Both the position numbers and the translations under genes were made by a program. Under the pieces are notes generated by a model that searched no databases, was not told the DNA's origin, and saw only the letters and a program-made list of their open reading frames with translations. This document shows, piece after piece, positions 63,737 through 64,000 of a stretch of DNA of 64,000 nucleotides (positions within the stretch are counted from its first letter, which is position 1; each line of letters starts with the position of its first letter). Source of the stretch: Sindora glabra (Eukaryota; Streptophyta; Magnoliopsida; Fabales; Fabaceae); assembly GCA_020226215.1 (NCBI GenBank), contig CM035227.1:105321732-105385731 (forward strand), given 5' to 3'.

Positions 63737-63902
63737 GATTGAGATCCTTTAAAGTACAAAAAGCACTTTAAAGGATAAAGTATCAAAATTTATTATTAAT
63801 TAATTAATTTATTTTTATTTTTAAAATTATAAATTAAAATTAATGGTAAATTTTAGTACTTTACTCTTTAAAGTACACAATGCATTTTAGAGGATCTCAA
63901 TC
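63737..63902. mobile_element. Foldback MITE of 166 bp
   Basis: GATTGAGATCCTTTAAAGTA at the left and TTTTAGAGGATCTCAATC at the right are inverted. The inverted similarity continues inward through AAAGGATAAAGTAT / TACTTTACTCTTT and AAATTTATTATTAAT / TTAATGGTAAATTT. No coding capacity. Flanking duplication is not clear. Confidence 0.65.
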
Positions 63903-64000
63903 GTACAACTATATACTACAAATATCACATAGATTAGTTATATACATCGTAATTATTCTCAAAATATTATTGAATGCCTTTCAAATGATTTTTGTATCTT

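Noticed and set aside
1..64000. LTR retrotransposons, viral insertions, CRISPR arrays, rRNA
   Set aside because: No long direct terminal repeats with reverse-transcriptase or integrase motifs, no viral-type frames and no regularly spaced repeats were found. The two long direct repeats are the segmental duplication.

Overview
The window is nuclear DNA of a flowering plant, most likely a eudicot. The spacers are very AT-rich, genes are split by GT-AG introns, and the proteins are closest to plant families. Six protein-coding genes can be assembled exon by exon, and all six read open: a tail-anchored cytochrome b5 (minus, 3131-4892), a YSL metal-nicotianamine transporter (minus, 7304-10640), an MSP1/ATAD1-type AAA ATPase (plus, 30087-34310), an intronless BCS1-like AAA ATPase of the At2g46620 type (plus, 41958-43451), a MYG1 exonuclease-family protein (plus, 52612-55129) and a plastid rhodanese-domain protein of the STR14 type (minus, 55520-58049). 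No tRNA, rRNA or CRISPR was found. Start codons were taken at ATG; several longer in-frame reads begin at TTG and were not used.

Layout: 1-3130 is spacer with one non-autonomous DNA transposon holding a perfect 52-bp inverted repeat. Cytochrome b5 and YSL lie head to tail on the minus strand. Between YSL and the divergent MSP1-like gene lie about 19 kb made of two direct copies of the same intergenic block (10863-20525 and 20530-29864). The block starts 223 bp upstream of the YSL ATG and ends 223 bp upstream of the MSP1 ATG, so almost exactly the shared upstream region was doubled. The copies have since diverged: a tRNA-like SINE and local duplications in copy 1, other insertions and a long TA tract in copy 2. 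Copy 2 keeps an orphan copy of the presumptive YSL promoter.

From 34.3 to 52.6 kb the BCS1-like gene sits among small transposons. These include a 150-bp foldback element, a relative of the left-end transposon, an 814-bp hAT-like element with 8-bp flanking repeats, and a 1.26-kb inverted-repeat cassette (47323-48583). The cassette's arms carry GC-rich quasi-palindromic minisatellites and enclose gene-like DNA. MYG1 and STR14 are convergent. From 58.3 kb to the end there is AT-rich spacer with a small GC-rich island near 59.7 kb and a foldback MITE at 63.7 kb.

The genes do not form one pathway. Their order does recall Arabidopsis neighbourhoods: from memory, At5g53540-53550-53560 is MSP1-like/YSL3/CB5-E, and At4g27680 and At4g27700 are MSP1-like and STR14. 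This suggests the segment keeps ancestral gene order, with the usual VPS26 neighbour not seen here.
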